The translations under genes and the position numbers were made by a program. From Jeotgalibacillus marinus (lineage in GTDB: Bacteria > Bacillota > Bacilli > Bacillales > Jeotgalibacillaceae), in contig NZ_JBFMIA010000005.1 of assembly GCF_040801915.1 (NCBI RefSeq), forward strand, positions 118,011-182,010: DNA of 64,000 nucleotides. Direction: 5' to 3'. The notes beneath the pieces are model-generated. The model made no database searches, was not told the DNA's origin, and worked only from the letters and a program-made list of their open reading frames with translations. This document shows, one piece after another, positions 50,930-59,603 of this stretch. Every line of letters starts with the position of its first letter. Positions within the stretch are counted from its first letter, which is position 1.

Positions 50930-52450
50930 TTATACGTGTTCTAATGAATAAATTTCTGAATACTTGTCCGTCAAATAGTCGATCAAGTACTGTGCATTTA
51001 ACCCTTCACCCGTTGTGTCTTGAATAATTTCGAGTGGCTTTTTCATTTTACCAAACTGATGAACACGCTCTGTCAACCATTGTTTAATCGGTTCAACATC
51101 TCCGGTAGAAAGAAGCTCATCATAATTTGGCAAGTCCTTTAGCATCGAATGTTTCAATTGTGCCGCATACATATAGCCAAGAGCATACGATGGAAAATAG
51201 CCGAAAGCTCCACTTGACCAGTGAACATCCTGCAACACACCTTCGCCGTCATTCTCAGGACGAACACCTAAATACTCTTCATACTTGTCATTCCAAATTC
51301 GAGGGAGATCTTCCACTTCGAACTCATTATTAAACAATCCTTTTTCGATTTCATAGCGAACCATCACATGAAGAGGATAGGTTAGTTCGTCCGACTCAAC
51401 TCGAATAAGGGACGGCTTTGACTCATTAATCGCGCGTACAAATTGTTCAACAGGAACATCATCAAATTGACCGGTAGAATGTTCTTTTAACAAGCCATAA
51501 TGACGCGCCCAAAATGACGGGTGTCTTCCAACAAAATTCTCATAAAATAGTGATTGTGACTCGTGAATTCCCATTGATGTTCCACTACAAAGCGGTGTCC
51601 CAACCAATTTTTCACTTACATTTTGTTCATAAAGAGCATGGCCTCCCTCGTGAATCGTCCCAAAGATCGCTCCACGGAAATCTTCTTCATCGTAACGGGT
51701 GGTCACGCGGACATCTCCAGGATTCAACCCTGTCGCAAATGGATGAACAGCTTCATCAAGTCGACCGGCTTCGAAATCATATCCGATTTCCTCAAGAATT
51801 TTTAAACTGAATTTCTTCTGAGCATCGTTTGGAAAATGCTTATAAATAAAGGATGTGTCTGGCTTATGAGGTGATTCTTGAATTTGTTTTACAAGTGGTA
51901 CAATTGCTTCTCTTACTTGTCCAAAAACACGATCCAACACTTCAACAGTTACACCAGGCTCATAGGAATCTAGCAGAGTATTATATGGATCTCCTTTATA
52001 GCCCCAGTAATTCACAAAACGTTTATTTGTTTCTACCAATTTTTCTAAAAACGGTTGGAATAAAGAGAAATCCGATTTTTCACGTGCCTCTTCCCATACA
52101 CTTTCCGCTCTAGATTGCAGGATGACATATTCACGATATTCGTCAGCAGGGATCTTTTTATTTCGTTCATATTCTTTTTGACATTCTTCTAGTGTTTTTA
52201 CCGTTACTTCATCAAGCTCTGCTTTATGAGGAGATAAACCAGCAACAAATGATGCCATTTCATCAGAGGTTGACAGGTCAAATAATTCAGATGAAAGTGT
52301 TCCAATGACTTGCGAACGTTGATCAACTGCTTTTTTCGGTGCGCCTGTTCGTAAATCCCAGTAAATTAACCCTAGCGCTTCATTGTAAGCTGTCATTTTA
52401 TTTACATATGTAAGAAATTCTTTTTCTAGTTGTGCTACTGTAATTGTCAT
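50930..52450 (-). CDS. ypwA: Metal-dependent carboxypeptidase Taq-like (M32), YpwA
   Basis: A 506-residue M32 peptidase. The zinc motif HEGGHALYEQ near residue 265 and GIHESQSLFYENFVGR near 295 (His-Glu-Ser-Gln) are diagnostic, followed by the C-terminal helices with WSSGAFGYFPSYALGYMYAAQL. It is cytosolic and removes C-terminal residues from peptides; B. subtilis YpwA has this activity with limits on substrate length. The SD GGGGGAAG precedes the ATG. It is immediately upstream of the SDR gene but separated by about 180 bp. Confidence 0.93.
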   Translation of the reverse strand: MTITVAQLEKEFLTYVNKMTAYNEALGLIYWDLRTGAPKKAVDQRSQVIGTLSSELFDLSTSDEMASFVAGLSPHKAELDEVTVKTLEECQKEYERNKKIPADEYREYVILQSRAESVWEEAREKSDFSLFQPFLEKLVETNKRFVNYWGYKGDPYNTLLDSYEPGVTVEVLDRVFGQVREAIVPLVKQIQESPHKPDTSFIYKHFPNDAQKKFSLKILEEIGYDFEAGRLDEAVHPFATGLNPGDVRVTTRYDEEDFRGAIFGTIHEGGHALYEQNVSEKLVGTPLCSGTSMGIHESQSLFYENFVGRHPSFWARHYGLLKEHSTGQFDDVPVEQFVRAINESKPSLIRVESDELTYPLHVMVRYEIEKGLFNNEFEVEDLPRIWNDKYEEYLGVRPENDGEGVLQDVHWSSGAFGYFPSYALGYMYAAQLKHSMLKDLPNYDELLSTGDVEPIKQWLTERVHQFGKMKKPLEIIQDTTGEGLNAQYLIDYLTDKYSEIYSLEHV

Positions 52451-52520
52451 TTAGCTTCCCCCTTATTGTTCATATAACCTATTTTATCACATTTTTCAGA
52501 AATTAAGAAATAAAAAAGAA

Positions 52521-52544
52521 AAGAGCTCATTTGCGCTCTCTCTT
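52521..52544 (-). terminator. Terminator after the ypvA gene
   Basis: AGAGC and GCTCT with a short AT loop form a weak stem, followed on the minus strand by CTTTTCTTTTTTA, about 10 bp past the stop. Confidence 0.5.
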
Positions 52545-52553
52545 TTTTGTTTC

Positions 52554-54485
52554 TTATCTTTGCAAAATTTTCGGTTGAACGGGTAAAATTGATGTTACTT
52601 CGTCTATCCATTTTAAATCTTCCTGAGTTAAAAAAATATGCACCGATCCTTTATCGCTTGAAGTTCGAATTAAACGGCCGATCCCTTGTTGAAGCCTTAG
52701 CAACATATAAGGCAGATCAACTTGTTGAACAGGGTCAGCAACATGGTTTCTTTTTGCTTCAAAAACCGGATCTAGCGGCGGGATAGGTAACGAATCAATA
52801 ATGACTTGACTCAGGCTTACTCCCGGGACATCAAGCCCTTCCCATAAATGATGTGCGGATAATATACTCGATGAGTCCATTTGGAATTTTTCAACGAGTG
52901 TACTAATCTCTTCATCACCCTCAAAATAAATTGTGCCTCTGTTAGATAATTCATGAGAGCAACCAACTTGGAATAGATCTTGATCACCTTTCGAATTAAA
53001 TAGAACAAGACTGCCACCAGTATGATTAGCTTTTAATAACTCTACTTGTTTTTCACCTTTGTCGAATTCATCCATCACATGAATGGTCACATCCATCGTA
53101 TCCTCATACTCGAATGGTGAGGATACCGTGAATGCATCGTATTGATCAATTCCGAGACTATGTGCTAAATAAGAGAAATCTTCTTTGACAGATAATGTTG
53201 CTGAAGAAAAGATATATGGAATTTTTTTAGAGAAAACTTCTTCACGTAAAATATCTTCTACGAGTCTTGGCATGATCACAAGCGTGTCATCTTCACTGGA
53301 CTCTTCTAACCACACAATCGCGCCATCGTCGTCTACAAATAGCTTCAAAGAAAACAACACTCGTTCAAGGTATTCTTCAACTATTTTTAGATCATAATCA
53401 TCAATGACATATAGTTCAGATTCAAACACAAGTTCTTCTAGCAATTGATCAATGCTTTCTTTTAACATTTTTGATTTTGTCATTAAATCAGGATGGCGTT
53501 TAATAGCAAGTCTTTCTGTCATGCTATTATGATCAGCTTGTCTGCTGATTTCAGCAAACCATTGATCATGTTGTTCAAGAATACGATCAATTAAATAAAG
53601 CGTTTTTTCGCGAATATCGTTACTTGATAGTTTATCTAAAATAACAGCCAAGTTTGATAAAGACGTACGATACGTTAATGCTTTTTGAGCAGCAAACTCG
53701 AGTAAATGACCTTCATCAAATATAACTGCACTAGCTTCTGGAAGTAATGGTAGCTGCCCCTCTCTTTTTCTCGCTTCCTTTGTCCAAATATGTTCCATGT
53801 AGAAATCGTGTGAACAAACGATTAAGTCACCAGCTGCACGGTAATGTTCGCGATTTAATGTTTGTCCACATCGGTGGCGTACATCGCACGATAGACAATC
53901 TTGTAATGAATCATAGTTGACACTTTTCCACTGATCATCATCTAAATAAGGGTACTCTTTACGGTCACCATACGGATAAAATGAAGTCATTGATCCGTTG
54001 CCATGCACAAATTCAGGTAGTTGCTCATACACAAAATCAATATCTTCATCATCTGTTTTAGAGGCAGTTTTATCAAGTTTTGTTAAACATAGATACTGCT
54101 CTCTTGACTTAGCTAATCGTACATCAACGCTTAAGTCTAATAGCTCTTCTATTTTATGAATATCGCCTGTTTTTTTAACAAGTTGCTCGATTAACGTCTC
54201 ATCAGAACATGCGATAATTGCTGGCTTTCCTGTATAGCGAGCATAGCAAATTGTATATAAAAGATAAGCAAGCGTTTTTCCCGTCCCTACACCAGCTTCT
54301 GCAAACATGATTGACTTCTTTTTAAATGCTTGTTCAAGCTGAAAAGCCATAAAAATTTGTTCATCGCGAAGCTCCAAACCTTTTTCAGGAAAAATGTCAT
54401 AAAAAACATCTCCAATCCAATCTCCTAACGCTTCGTAAAATGACTGGTCTCCTGTTAATGGGAAAGGCAATGATTTCGTTGTCAA
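52554..54485 (-). CDS. ypvA: DinG/XPD-family ATP-dependent helicase YpvA
   Basis: A superfamily 2 helicase of 643 residues from the TTG at 54485 (SD AGAGGT; the frame opens at 54509). Walker A is AGVGTGKTLAYLL near 60-73; four cysteines form a likely Fe-S cluster (about 115-220, including CLSCDVRHRCG); motif II is DEGH; motif V/VI are SAHHLWEGLDVPG and QGIGRLIR. DinG-like helicases unwind D-loops, R-loops or G-quadruplexes. In B. subtilis YpvA is separate from the polymerase-fused DinG. It is a single gene between ypwA and rlmL, with its own weak terminator. Confidence 0.88.
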   Translation of the reverse strand: MTTKSLPFPLTGDQSFYEALGDWIGDVFYDIFPEKGLELRDEQIFMAFQLEQAFKKKSIMFAEAGVGTGKTLAYLLYTICYARYTGKPAIIACSDETLIEQLVKKTGDIHKIEELLDLSVDVRLAKSREQYLCLTKLDKTASKTDDEDIDFVYEQLPEFVHGNGSMTSFYPYGDRKEYPYLDDDQWKSVNYDSLQDCLSCDVRHRCGQTLNREHYRAAGDLIVCSHDFYMEHIWTKEARKREGQLPLLPEASAVIFDEGHLLEFAAQKALTYRTSLSNLAVILDKLSSNDIREKTLYLIDRILEQHDQWFAEISRQADHNSMTERLAIKRHPDLMTKSKMLKESIDQLLEELVFESELYVIDDYDLKIVEEYLERVLFSLKLFVDDDGAIVWLEESSEDDTLVIMPRLVEDILREEVFSKKIPYIFSSATLSVKEDFSYLAHSLGIDQYDAFTVSSPFEYEDTMDVTIHVMDEFDKGEKQVELLKANHTGGSLVLFNSKGDQDLFQVGCSHELSNRGTIYFEGDEEISTLVEKFQMDSSSILSAHHLWEGLDVPGVSLSQVIIDSLPIPPLDPVFEAKRNHVADPVQQVDLPYMLLRLQQGIGRLIRTSSDKGSVHIFLTQEDLKWIDEVTSILPVQPKILQR

Positions 54486-54604
54486 AACTGACCGACCTCT
54501 TTTCATCAAGTTTCATATGGTAAATGGTTTATATAACAGAGAAGAAAGGCATGCAGATTGCGCTTGCATGCCTTTCACTCTTAAAGGTAAAAAAATCTGG
54601 ATGG

Positions 54605-55747
54605 TTATTGTGGTTTTCTAGGAGGTCTTGTTCCCCAGTATTGGTAATAATCCGTTCGGATAAACCCATTAAATAATTTACGTTTCTTCGTTGCTGGCTT
54701 TCCGTATAGCTCTTCAAAAGCAGGGTGTGAGGTAATAATATACTTAGACCATGTTGGGTATTTTTCAAACGCTTCACCCATCTCTTTATACATTTGCTCA
54801 ACCGCTTCTTCTTCACCAATACGCTCGCCATATGGTGGATTACCGACAATGACGCCATAGTCATTGTATGCAGTAAAGTCTCGCACTTGCATTTGCTTAA
54901 ACTGAATAAGTTCCCCTAGACCTGCTTCAATTGCATTTTCCTTCGCGATTTCAACCATTTTATGATCGATATCTGTCCCATAAATCTCTAACGGTTGATC
55001 GTAATCAGCTAAATCTTCCGCCTCTTGACGAACTTTATCCCATATTGATTTTTTCATATTAGGCCATTCTTCTGAAATGAAATCCCGATTAAAACCAGGC
55101 GCAATGTTTTGTCCAATCAATGCTGCTTCAATGGCAATCGTGCCGGAACCACAAAACGGATCATGAAATGGTTTGTCCGCGCGCCAGTTGGTTAATTGAA
55201 CAAGTGCAGCTGCCATTGTTTCTTTTAAAGGTGCTTCCCCTTGGTCCACTCGGTATCCACGCTTATGAAGACCAGCACCACTCGTATCGATTGTCAGCGT
55301 TGCAACATCATTGCGGATTGCAATTTCAATTTTATAGGTCGGACCAGATTCATCTAAGAAACTCATTCGTCTATAAACATGTTTTAATTTTTCTACAATT
55401 GCTTTCTTTACGATCGCTTGACAGTCAGGTACACTGTAAAGCTGGGATTTAATTGATTTTCCTGATACCGGAAATGCAGCGTCTACTGGGAGTAATCTTT
55501 CCCATGGAAGAGCCTTCGTTTGTTCAAACAACTGGTCAAATGAGTAAACTTTAAATTCACCCATAACAATTTTCACACGATCCGCTGTACGAAGCCAAAG
55601 ATTTGATTTCGCAATCGCCTCTTCGTCTCCTTCATACATGACCTTTCCGTTTTCAACTTTTGTTTTAAAGCCGAGTTGTTGCACTTCTTTAGCTACAACA
55701 GATTCAAGTCCCATCGCTGCTGTTGCGATCAATTTATACGTCGCCAT
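54605..55747 (-). CDS. rlmL: rRNA (guanine-N2) methyltransferase with THUMP domain (RlmL N-terminal type, YpsC)
   Basis: A 380-residue methyltransferase with an N-terminal ferredoxin-like/THUMP region (about 1-165) and a Rossmann domain with motif I DPFCGSGTIAIEAA near 195-208 and the catalytic NPPYGERIG near 307. It matches B. subtilis YpsC, homologous to the N-terminal half of E. coli RlmL, which makes m2G2445 in 23S rRNA. The C-terminus ends with TRPPRKPQ. The SD is GGGTG before the ATG. It lies downstream of rnpB on the same strand, as in B. subtilis. The exact target nucleotide is inferred. Confidence 0.9.
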   Translation of the reverse strand: MATYKLIATAAMGLESVVAKEVQQLGFKTKVENGKVMYEGDEEAIAKSNLWLRTADRVKIVMGEFKVYSFDQLFEQTKALPWERLLPVDAAFPVSGKSIKSQLYSVPDCQAIVKKAIVEKLKHVYRRMSFLDESGPTYKIEIAIRNDVATLTIDTSGAGLHKRGYRVDQGEAPLKETMAAALVQLTNWRADKPFHDPFCGSGTIAIEAALIGQNIAPGFNRDFISEEWPNMKKSIWDKVRQEAEDLADYDQPLEIYGTDIDHKMVEIAKENAIEAGLGELIQFKQMQVRDFTAYNDYGVIVGNPPYGERIGEEEAVEQMYKEMGEAFEKYPTWSKYIITSHPAFEELYGKPATKKRKLFNGFIRTDYYQYWGTRPPRKPQ

Positions 55748-55784
55748 CTTGTCACCCTTGCTTTGTTTATTGTATTAGATAATT

Positions 55785-55900
55785 TTTATCATCATCCAGC
55801 TTCGTGCTGCTGCTGCAAACCCTTCGATTCATCAGTGGGTAAGTACGCCCCCGTCTAAGAATCACTTTATTTGCCTTGGCTGAACGAATCGGTTTTATTA
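55785..55900 (-). repeat. Dispersed intergenic element, copy C
   Basis: About 115 bp right after the rnpB terminator. On the minus strand it begins AACCGATTCGTTCAGCCAAGGC and ends AGCAGCACGAAGCTGGATGATG. The end matches copy B closely; the GTTCAGCC part matches copy A. It lies between rnpB and rlmL. Confidence 0.55.
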
Positions 55901-55904
55901 TTAA

Positions 55905-55949
55905 AAAAAGGCGGACCCGCATAGATCTATACGAATGGTCCTGCCTTTT
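55905..55949 (-). terminator. Terminator of rnpB
   Basis: AAAAGGCAGGACC and GGTCCGCCTTTTT form a 13-bp stem (one mismatch) around a 20-base loop, followed on the minus strand by TTTTTTTAATAA. It lies about 40 bp past the rnpB 3' end. Confidence 0.85.
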
Positions 55950-55990
55950 AAGTCTTTTCTTAAACGAACAAGTTCTTTTTTAATGGTTTC

Positions 55991-56403
55991 ACCAATCATG
56001 ATGATCTATAAGCCATGTTTTGTTCCGTTGTACTTCAAACGCGCGGTTAACGCTCGTACCCAGGTGGCAATCATCTATCTACCAGCATATGCTGATCCTT
56101 CCCTTTGTTCATTTCCTCAGGGAAAGTGCCCCTACCATAGTTTGGGTTTCTCACTCGTGGGGTTTACCTCGTTCCACTTCCATCATTTCTAATGGAACTT
56201 CGTCACTGTGGCACTTTCAAGAGATGCATACCATATCCTAAGGACGTAGGTATCTTCTCTGCCGTCAAACCAGAATCATCTGGAATGCCCCCGCTTATTT
56301 TTTCGCGAGGCACGAACACTACGGGCATCTCAGCACCGTGTGAGCATGGACTTTCCTCTATAGCGTAAAGCTACAGCAATCGCCCGAACACCATGATCGC
56401 TTC
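55991..56403 (-). ncRNA. rnpB: RNase P RNA (bacterial type B)
   Basis: About 413 nt on the minus strand. Universal segments are present in order: GAGGAAAGTCCATGCTC near the 5' end, CGGTGCTGAGATGCCCGTAG, GTGCCACAGTGACGAAG, AGTGGAACGAGGTAAACCCC, GAGAAACCCAAACTATGGTA and the 3' GGAACAAAACATGGCTTATAGA. The pairing P1 forms from AGCGATCATG near 56400 and CATGATTGGT at 55991-56000, which sets the ends. Order and elements follow the B. subtilis type B RNA. Position between gpsB and rlmL is as in B. subtilis. It has its own promoter and terminator. Confidence 0.97.
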
Positions 56404-56414
56404 ACCAATAATTC

Positions 56415-56443
56415 ATTATACATGAACAAGTTCTTTCGCGCAA
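56415..56443 (-). promoter_or_regulatory. rnpB: Promoter of rnpB
   Basis: On the minus strand TTGCGC (56443-56438), a 17-base spacer and a perfect TATAAT (56420-56415). The predicted start lies a few bases before the P1 helix of the RNA near 56403-56408. Confidence 0.8.
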
Positions 56444-56451
56444 GAAAAATC

Positions 56452-56472
56452 GACCTAGTTGTAAACTAGGTC
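56452..56472 (-). terminator. Terminator of gpsB
   Basis: GACCTAGTT and AACTAGGTC form a perfect 9-bp stem with a 3-base loop, followed on the minus strand by GATTTTTCTT. It sits directly before the rnpB promoter. Confidence 0.85.
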
Positions 56473-56493
56473 AACAAGTTCGATATGTATTTC

Positions 56494-56814
56494 TTATCGA
56501 TCTTCGTAAAGCTTACGTCCAAAAACTTCTTTTTCTAAATTCGATAGACGCTTTAAAATATCAAAGTTTGTCGTGCCGGCATTCGTATGCGCTGGGGTTG
56601 GTTGGGCCGATCTTCGCGGGGTTTCAGTCGTTTGCTGCTGCAAACGTTGATTTTCTTTTTCAAGTGCATCAATACGGCTATAAAAAGCTTCGTAATCTTT
56701 GATAATTAGATCTAAAAATGCATCTACTTCCTCAGGTTTATAACCTCTCATTGCTGTTTTAAATTCACGTTCAAGAATTTCTTTTGCCGTTAGTTTCACA
56801 AAGTTTTCTTTCAT
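56494..56814 (-). CDS. gpsB: Cell-division cycle regulator GpsB
   Basis: A 106-residue DivIVA-like coiled-coil protein. From the ATG at 56814 (SD AGAGGTG; frame open to 56841) it begins MKENFVKLTAKEILEREFKTAMRGYKPEEVDAFLD, with the membrane-binding loop and the PBP-groove residues, then a coiled coil (about 30-70), a Pro/Thr linker and a C-terminal helix FDILKRLSNLEKEVFGRKL. GpsB links elongation and division synthases by binding PBP1, the product of ponA at the right end of this window. It precedes rnpB and follows ypsA. Normal length. Confidence 0.95.
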   Translation of the reverse strand: MKENFVKLTAKEILEREFKTAMRGYKPEEVDAFLDLIIKDYEAFYSRIDALEKENQRLQQQTTETPRRSAQPTPAHTNAGTTNFDILKRLSNLEKEVFGRKLYEDR

Positions 56815-56873
56815 TTTTATCACCTCTACTATCATTTCCACTCTCTACATTTTTTCAAAAAGCCCGCGACTTG

Positions 56874-57440
56874 TCAATCAACAATAGACCAATCATCATT
56901 CCGTTGTTCTTCTTCTACAATCCATTGCAAGTCTTGAAACGTCACTTGAGTGATTTCATAACGGTTTGATTCGTGGTATTTTTTGGCAACTTCCCATAAA
57001 AACTTCGGTGAACCTTCCTTCTCTTCATCGTATACAATAAGTAATCCATCCGATTTAGCGATGTGAAAGTGGTTTTTGTTACGTAGTTGTTGTGGGTTTT
57101 GATACGGCTTTTGAGAAATGGCTTCAACAAAGTCAGCTTGAATACATAACCGTTGGTAGAGATCTTGGTTGACTTCATTCCATTTTTCTTCGTGATTCTG
57201 ATAAGCAGCTAATATCCCAAGCTTCAACATTGGATAGGTTTCTTTTAATTCAATGACAACTTCAGCTGCCCAAGTTTCAACACCGAGTTGCCCTGATGTG
57301 ATCACCCATTGAAGTCCCCTATCTATTTTGCTCACTATCGCTTGTCTTAGTGCTTTTTTAATCACTCTGACTGCAGGATCAGTGTTTTTAAATACACCGA
57401 TTTCATGTGCTTTATATCCTGCCACCGTCAATACTTTCAA
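56874..57440 (-). CDS. ypsA: YpsA family protein (SLOG superfamily, DUF1273)
   Basis: A 188-residue protein from TTG 57440, which has AAAGGTGG eight bases upstream; homologs start MKVL-like. The Rossmann-type fold has LTVAGYKAHEIGVF at the start, WVITSGQLGVETWAAEV near 52-68 (SLOG GS motif), LLIVYDEEKEGSPKFLWEVAKK near 137-158. B. subtilis YpsA affects cell division together with gpsB, binding a nucleotide-type ligand that is not established. It lies just upstream of gpsB with about 60 bp between, matching the conserved ypsA-gpsB pair. Confidence 0.9.
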   Translation of the reverse strand: MKVLTVAGYKAHEIGVFKNTDPAVRVIKKALRQAIVSKIDRGLQWVITSGQLGVETWAAEVVIELKETYPMLKLGILAAYQNHEEKWNEVNQDLYQRLCIQADFVEAISQKPYQNPQQLRNKNHFHIAKSDGLLIVYDEEKEGSPKFLWEVAKKYHESNRYEITQVTFQDLQWIVEEEQRNDDWSIVD

Positions 57441-57476
57441 CACGGTCACCACCTTTAACTAGCGACAAGATGTAAA

Positions 57477-57505
57477 AAACGACTGGACTTGTATACCAGT
57501 CGTTT
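57477..57505 (-). terminator. Terminator of cotD
   Basis: AAACGACTGG and CCAGTCGTTT form a 10-bp stem with a 9-base loop, followed on the minus strand by TTTTTTACATC. It lies about 50 bp past the cotD stop. Confidence 0.85.
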
Positions 57506-57554
57506 AGACGATTATTTTTTATCATTTGTAACACTTGTGGGAAAGCTACCACGG

Positions 57555-57758
57555 TCACTTACAATAAAACTTTTGATGTGCGGTTGTATGCTCGCTTTTG
57601 TGTGACTCTGGGAAATAATGCTTATGTTGGTATATTTGATGCTGCACAGTTATATTCTGGATCGGATGAATGTGCGGCACTTCAATGATCTCTGTTACAT
57701 GTTTCGTACAACACATAACTGGATGTACGATTGGTTGGCATCTTCTTCGGCAATACAC
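57555..57758 (-). CDS. cotD: CotD-type spore coat protein
   Basis: A 67-residue His-, Tyr- and Cys-rich protein: YCRRRCQPIVHPVMCC near the start, then PHIHPIQNIT and HQIYQHKHYFPESH, the pattern of the inner-coat protein CotD of B. subtilis. The start GTG at 57758 has an AAGGGGG SD; the in-frame ATG at 57785 lacks one. It would be made late in sporulation in the mother cell, but no sigma-K promoter was confidently read. It sits upstream of ypsA as in B. subtilis, and supports an endospore-forming host. Confidence 0.9.
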   Translation of the reverse strand: MYCRRRCQPIVHPVMCCTKHVTEIIEVPHIHPIQNITVQHQIYQHKHYFPESHKSEHTTAHQKFYCK

Positions 57759-57853
57759 ATTGGCTCCCCCTTCCTTGGCTATCAATTGCTGATAACCTTC
57801 GTTACATTAGGATATGATGGGTGAGGTGTGCTTGCCCTATGCGAACCACTCAA

Positions 57854-57949
57854 TTATTGTAAGCTTGTTAGTTGATCACCAATTGTCGAAAAAACGTACG
57901 CAGTTACTCCAATAACAAAGAAAAATAATATAAAAATGAATCTTCTCAT
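57854..57949 (-). CDS. 31-residue hydrophobic micro-ORF
   Basis: An ATG at 57949 opens a 31-codon frame: two arginines, a hydrophobic segment (FIFILFFFVIGVTAYVF) and a polar end. Only a weak GGGG stands eight bases upstream. It is upstream of cotD on the same strand, about 95 bp away. It looks like a single-pass membrane peptide. Translation is plausible but not certain, and I do not recognise a family. Confidence 0.45.
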   Translation of the reverse strand: MRRFIFILFFFVIGVTAYVFSTIGDQLTSLQ

Positions 57950-58422
57950 TATCTCAACCCCATTAGTTTCTATATATTTATTCTACATATATTGAGACGT
58001 CGACTCAACCCAACATTTCACAATTAAATTTGAACATTTTGTGACAATTAAAAATCATCTTCAGTGTGGGAAATAAGAAGAGTTATTTGAAATTACAATC
58101 TCCTCTTCATTATTCAAAGCCTTGTCGAACCCAATCGACTATATAAAAATAATGTAAGTTTTGCTATTAAACAATGTATCGAAGCGTCCCGAAACCTGCG
58201 CTTGCCCGGGAAATGATTGATCTATTTTCGAGAAATATTTTATCTTTATTCCCGTCCCAATCATGTCGGTCGATAAGGAATAGCTTGTAGAAAAGCAACT
58301 CAACCACAATTCATCGCACTCATTAATTTCAGAGGTTGTAAATCACGCGCACGTATCCACTCCATAAACTCCTTCCGCTATCGCTCCAGTCAGACATTTA
58401 CCGTGGACACTTATCCAAACGT
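57950..58422. other. Intergenic stretch with no supported gene
   Basis: About 470 bases. A 61-codon minus-strand frame (58343-58528) lies in it and overlaps the end of the membrane protein gene in another frame; its cysteine-rich translation resembles no family I know and it has no SD. The stretch is less AT-rich around 58180-58420 than its surroundings, which may be remains of an older gene. Confidence 0.4.
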
Positions 58423-59031
58423 CTAAGCAGGTAGACCAACCACATTCGTAAAGAGCCCCAACAAACTCCATCCAATAACAACGCCAACCAATGCTATAGA
58501 ACCTGCAAGACAACAAAAACCCTCGCATTTTTTTAAAGAAACAAGGACAACGATAAAAGCAACGATTGAGATAAGAACTAAAGTAATAATCGATAAAATA
58601 ACACTCAACAACATAACAGAGAAAAACACATTAAAGAAAAATGATACTGATAAAATTAATCCAGCACCAATACCAATTCCCGCCAAAGCAATACCCCCGC
58701 CAAGACAACAAAACTTAACATTCTTTTTAACAGCTAATAATGTAAATAGTGATGTACTTAATGCAATAATAAGTAAAACAACCAATGATATAGTAGTGAA
58801 TATTTCAACAAATTCCGTTAAACTTAAACCGCCCTCGTCTATTACACCAAGAGCAAAAGCAAGGACACCAAATGCGATAGAGGTTATCGCAAGTAAAATA
58901 CCACTACCTACGCAACAGACCCGATTTTCTTTTTTAAAAGAAAGTACAAGGGCTATTAATGCAAAGCTAGCGATAATAATTAAACTAATGAGCGCTATTG
59001 TAAAAAAAATCTCCACATTATTAACAACCAA
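58423..59031 (-). CDS. Six-segment membrane protein made of three two-helix Cys-Cys repeats
   Basis: From the TTG at 59031 (SD AAAAGGAG nine bases upstream; frame open to 59076) the protein has 202 residues and almost nothing but hydrophobic segments. It consists of three related units of about 65-69 residues. Each has a first helix (VEIFFTIALISLIII, VEIFTTISLVVLLII and a third form), a lysine-rich turn, then a Cys-Cys pair followed by small residues and a second helix: RVCCVGSGI (CC at about 39-40), KFCCLGGGI (about 108-109) and GFCCLAGSI (about 173-174). I do not recognise the family. The paired cysteines could bind metal or be acylated. It stands alone near spore genes. Confidence 0.75.
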   Translation of the reverse strand: MVVNNVEIFFTIALISLIIIASFALIALVLSFKKENRVCCVGSGILLAITSIAFGVLAFALGVIDEGGLSLTEFVEIFTTISLVVLLIIALSTSLFTLLAVKKNVKFCCLGGGIALAGIGIGAGLILSVSFFFNVFFSVMLLSVILSIITLVLISIVAFIVVLVSLKKCEGFCCLAGSIALVGVVIGWSLLGLFTNVVGLPA

Positions 59032-59182
59032 ATACCTCATCTCCTTTTTCATCATTTTATTCAAAAGCTTAATCAATCGAGTTTATGCTTTCACATTCTT
59101 CTTGATGCACAATATAAATCAAAAATAAGTAATGATGATTTCAATCCTTACTCGACTTTTCGCTTACATCAAATGGTGCACT

Positions 59183-59404
59183 TCATCCTATATTTAAATT
59201 ATTGATTAACGATGGGTAGGTTTTGTTGAGAGGACAAGGAGTGATCGCGCCGTGGTCGATTTTCACGTACGTGGTGCTATGGTGTTCTTGATGAGGTATA
59301 GTTGGCAATGTCTTGTCATGCTTGTACATATGTAGGATGAACAGCATTCGGACCTTGTCTGTTTGAAAGAACTCCACAAGCACCGTTAACGAGTTTTGCT
59401 TCAT
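59183..59404 (-). CDS. Small hypothetical protein, 73 residues
   Basis: The ATG at 59404 has a fair SD (GAGGGG, five bases upstream). The 73 residues are rich in His, Thr and Lys, with LTVLVEFFQTDKVRMLF at the start and PHQEHHSTTYVKIDHG in the middle; one cysteine. No domain, signal or membrane segment is visible. It sits between yppG's terminator and the triplicated membrane protein. The SD argues for translation, but there is no homology support. Confidence 0.4.
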   Translation of the reverse strand: MKQNSLTVLVEFFQTDKVRMLFILHMYKHDKTLPTIPHQEHHSTTYVKIDHGAITPCPLNKTYPSLINNLNIG

Positions 59405-59503
59405 TCAATCCCCTCGTTTGCTTAAAAATCGAATTTTCATTCGAAAACAACGTCAATTTAGGGTAAAACCTCAAGTCGTGCGTCCAGTACCGTTCAAAAA
59501 ATA

Positions 59504-59548
59504 CACCCCGGGCATAGTAGAGGAATTGTCACTACTATGCCCGGGGTG
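59504..59548 (-). terminator. Terminator of yppG
   Basis: A perfect 17-bp stem (CACCCCGGGCATAGTAG with its complement) around an 11-base loop; the minus-strand tail is TATTTTTTGAA. It is unusually long and G+C-rich for this AT-rich neighbourhood. Confidence 0.85.
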
Positions 59549-59603
59549 ACTTATGAAAATTGATTTCCGATCGAGCAAGATATCTCATTACAAATTAACT
59601 GTT

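Noticed and set aside
55935..56241. Plus-strand open frames over rnpB
   Set aside because: The region is the RNase P RNA on the other strand; the frames are accidental.
58343..58528. 61-codon cysteine-rich minus-strand frame
   Set aside because: Overlaps the end of the membrane-protein gene in another frame, no SD, no recognised relatives.
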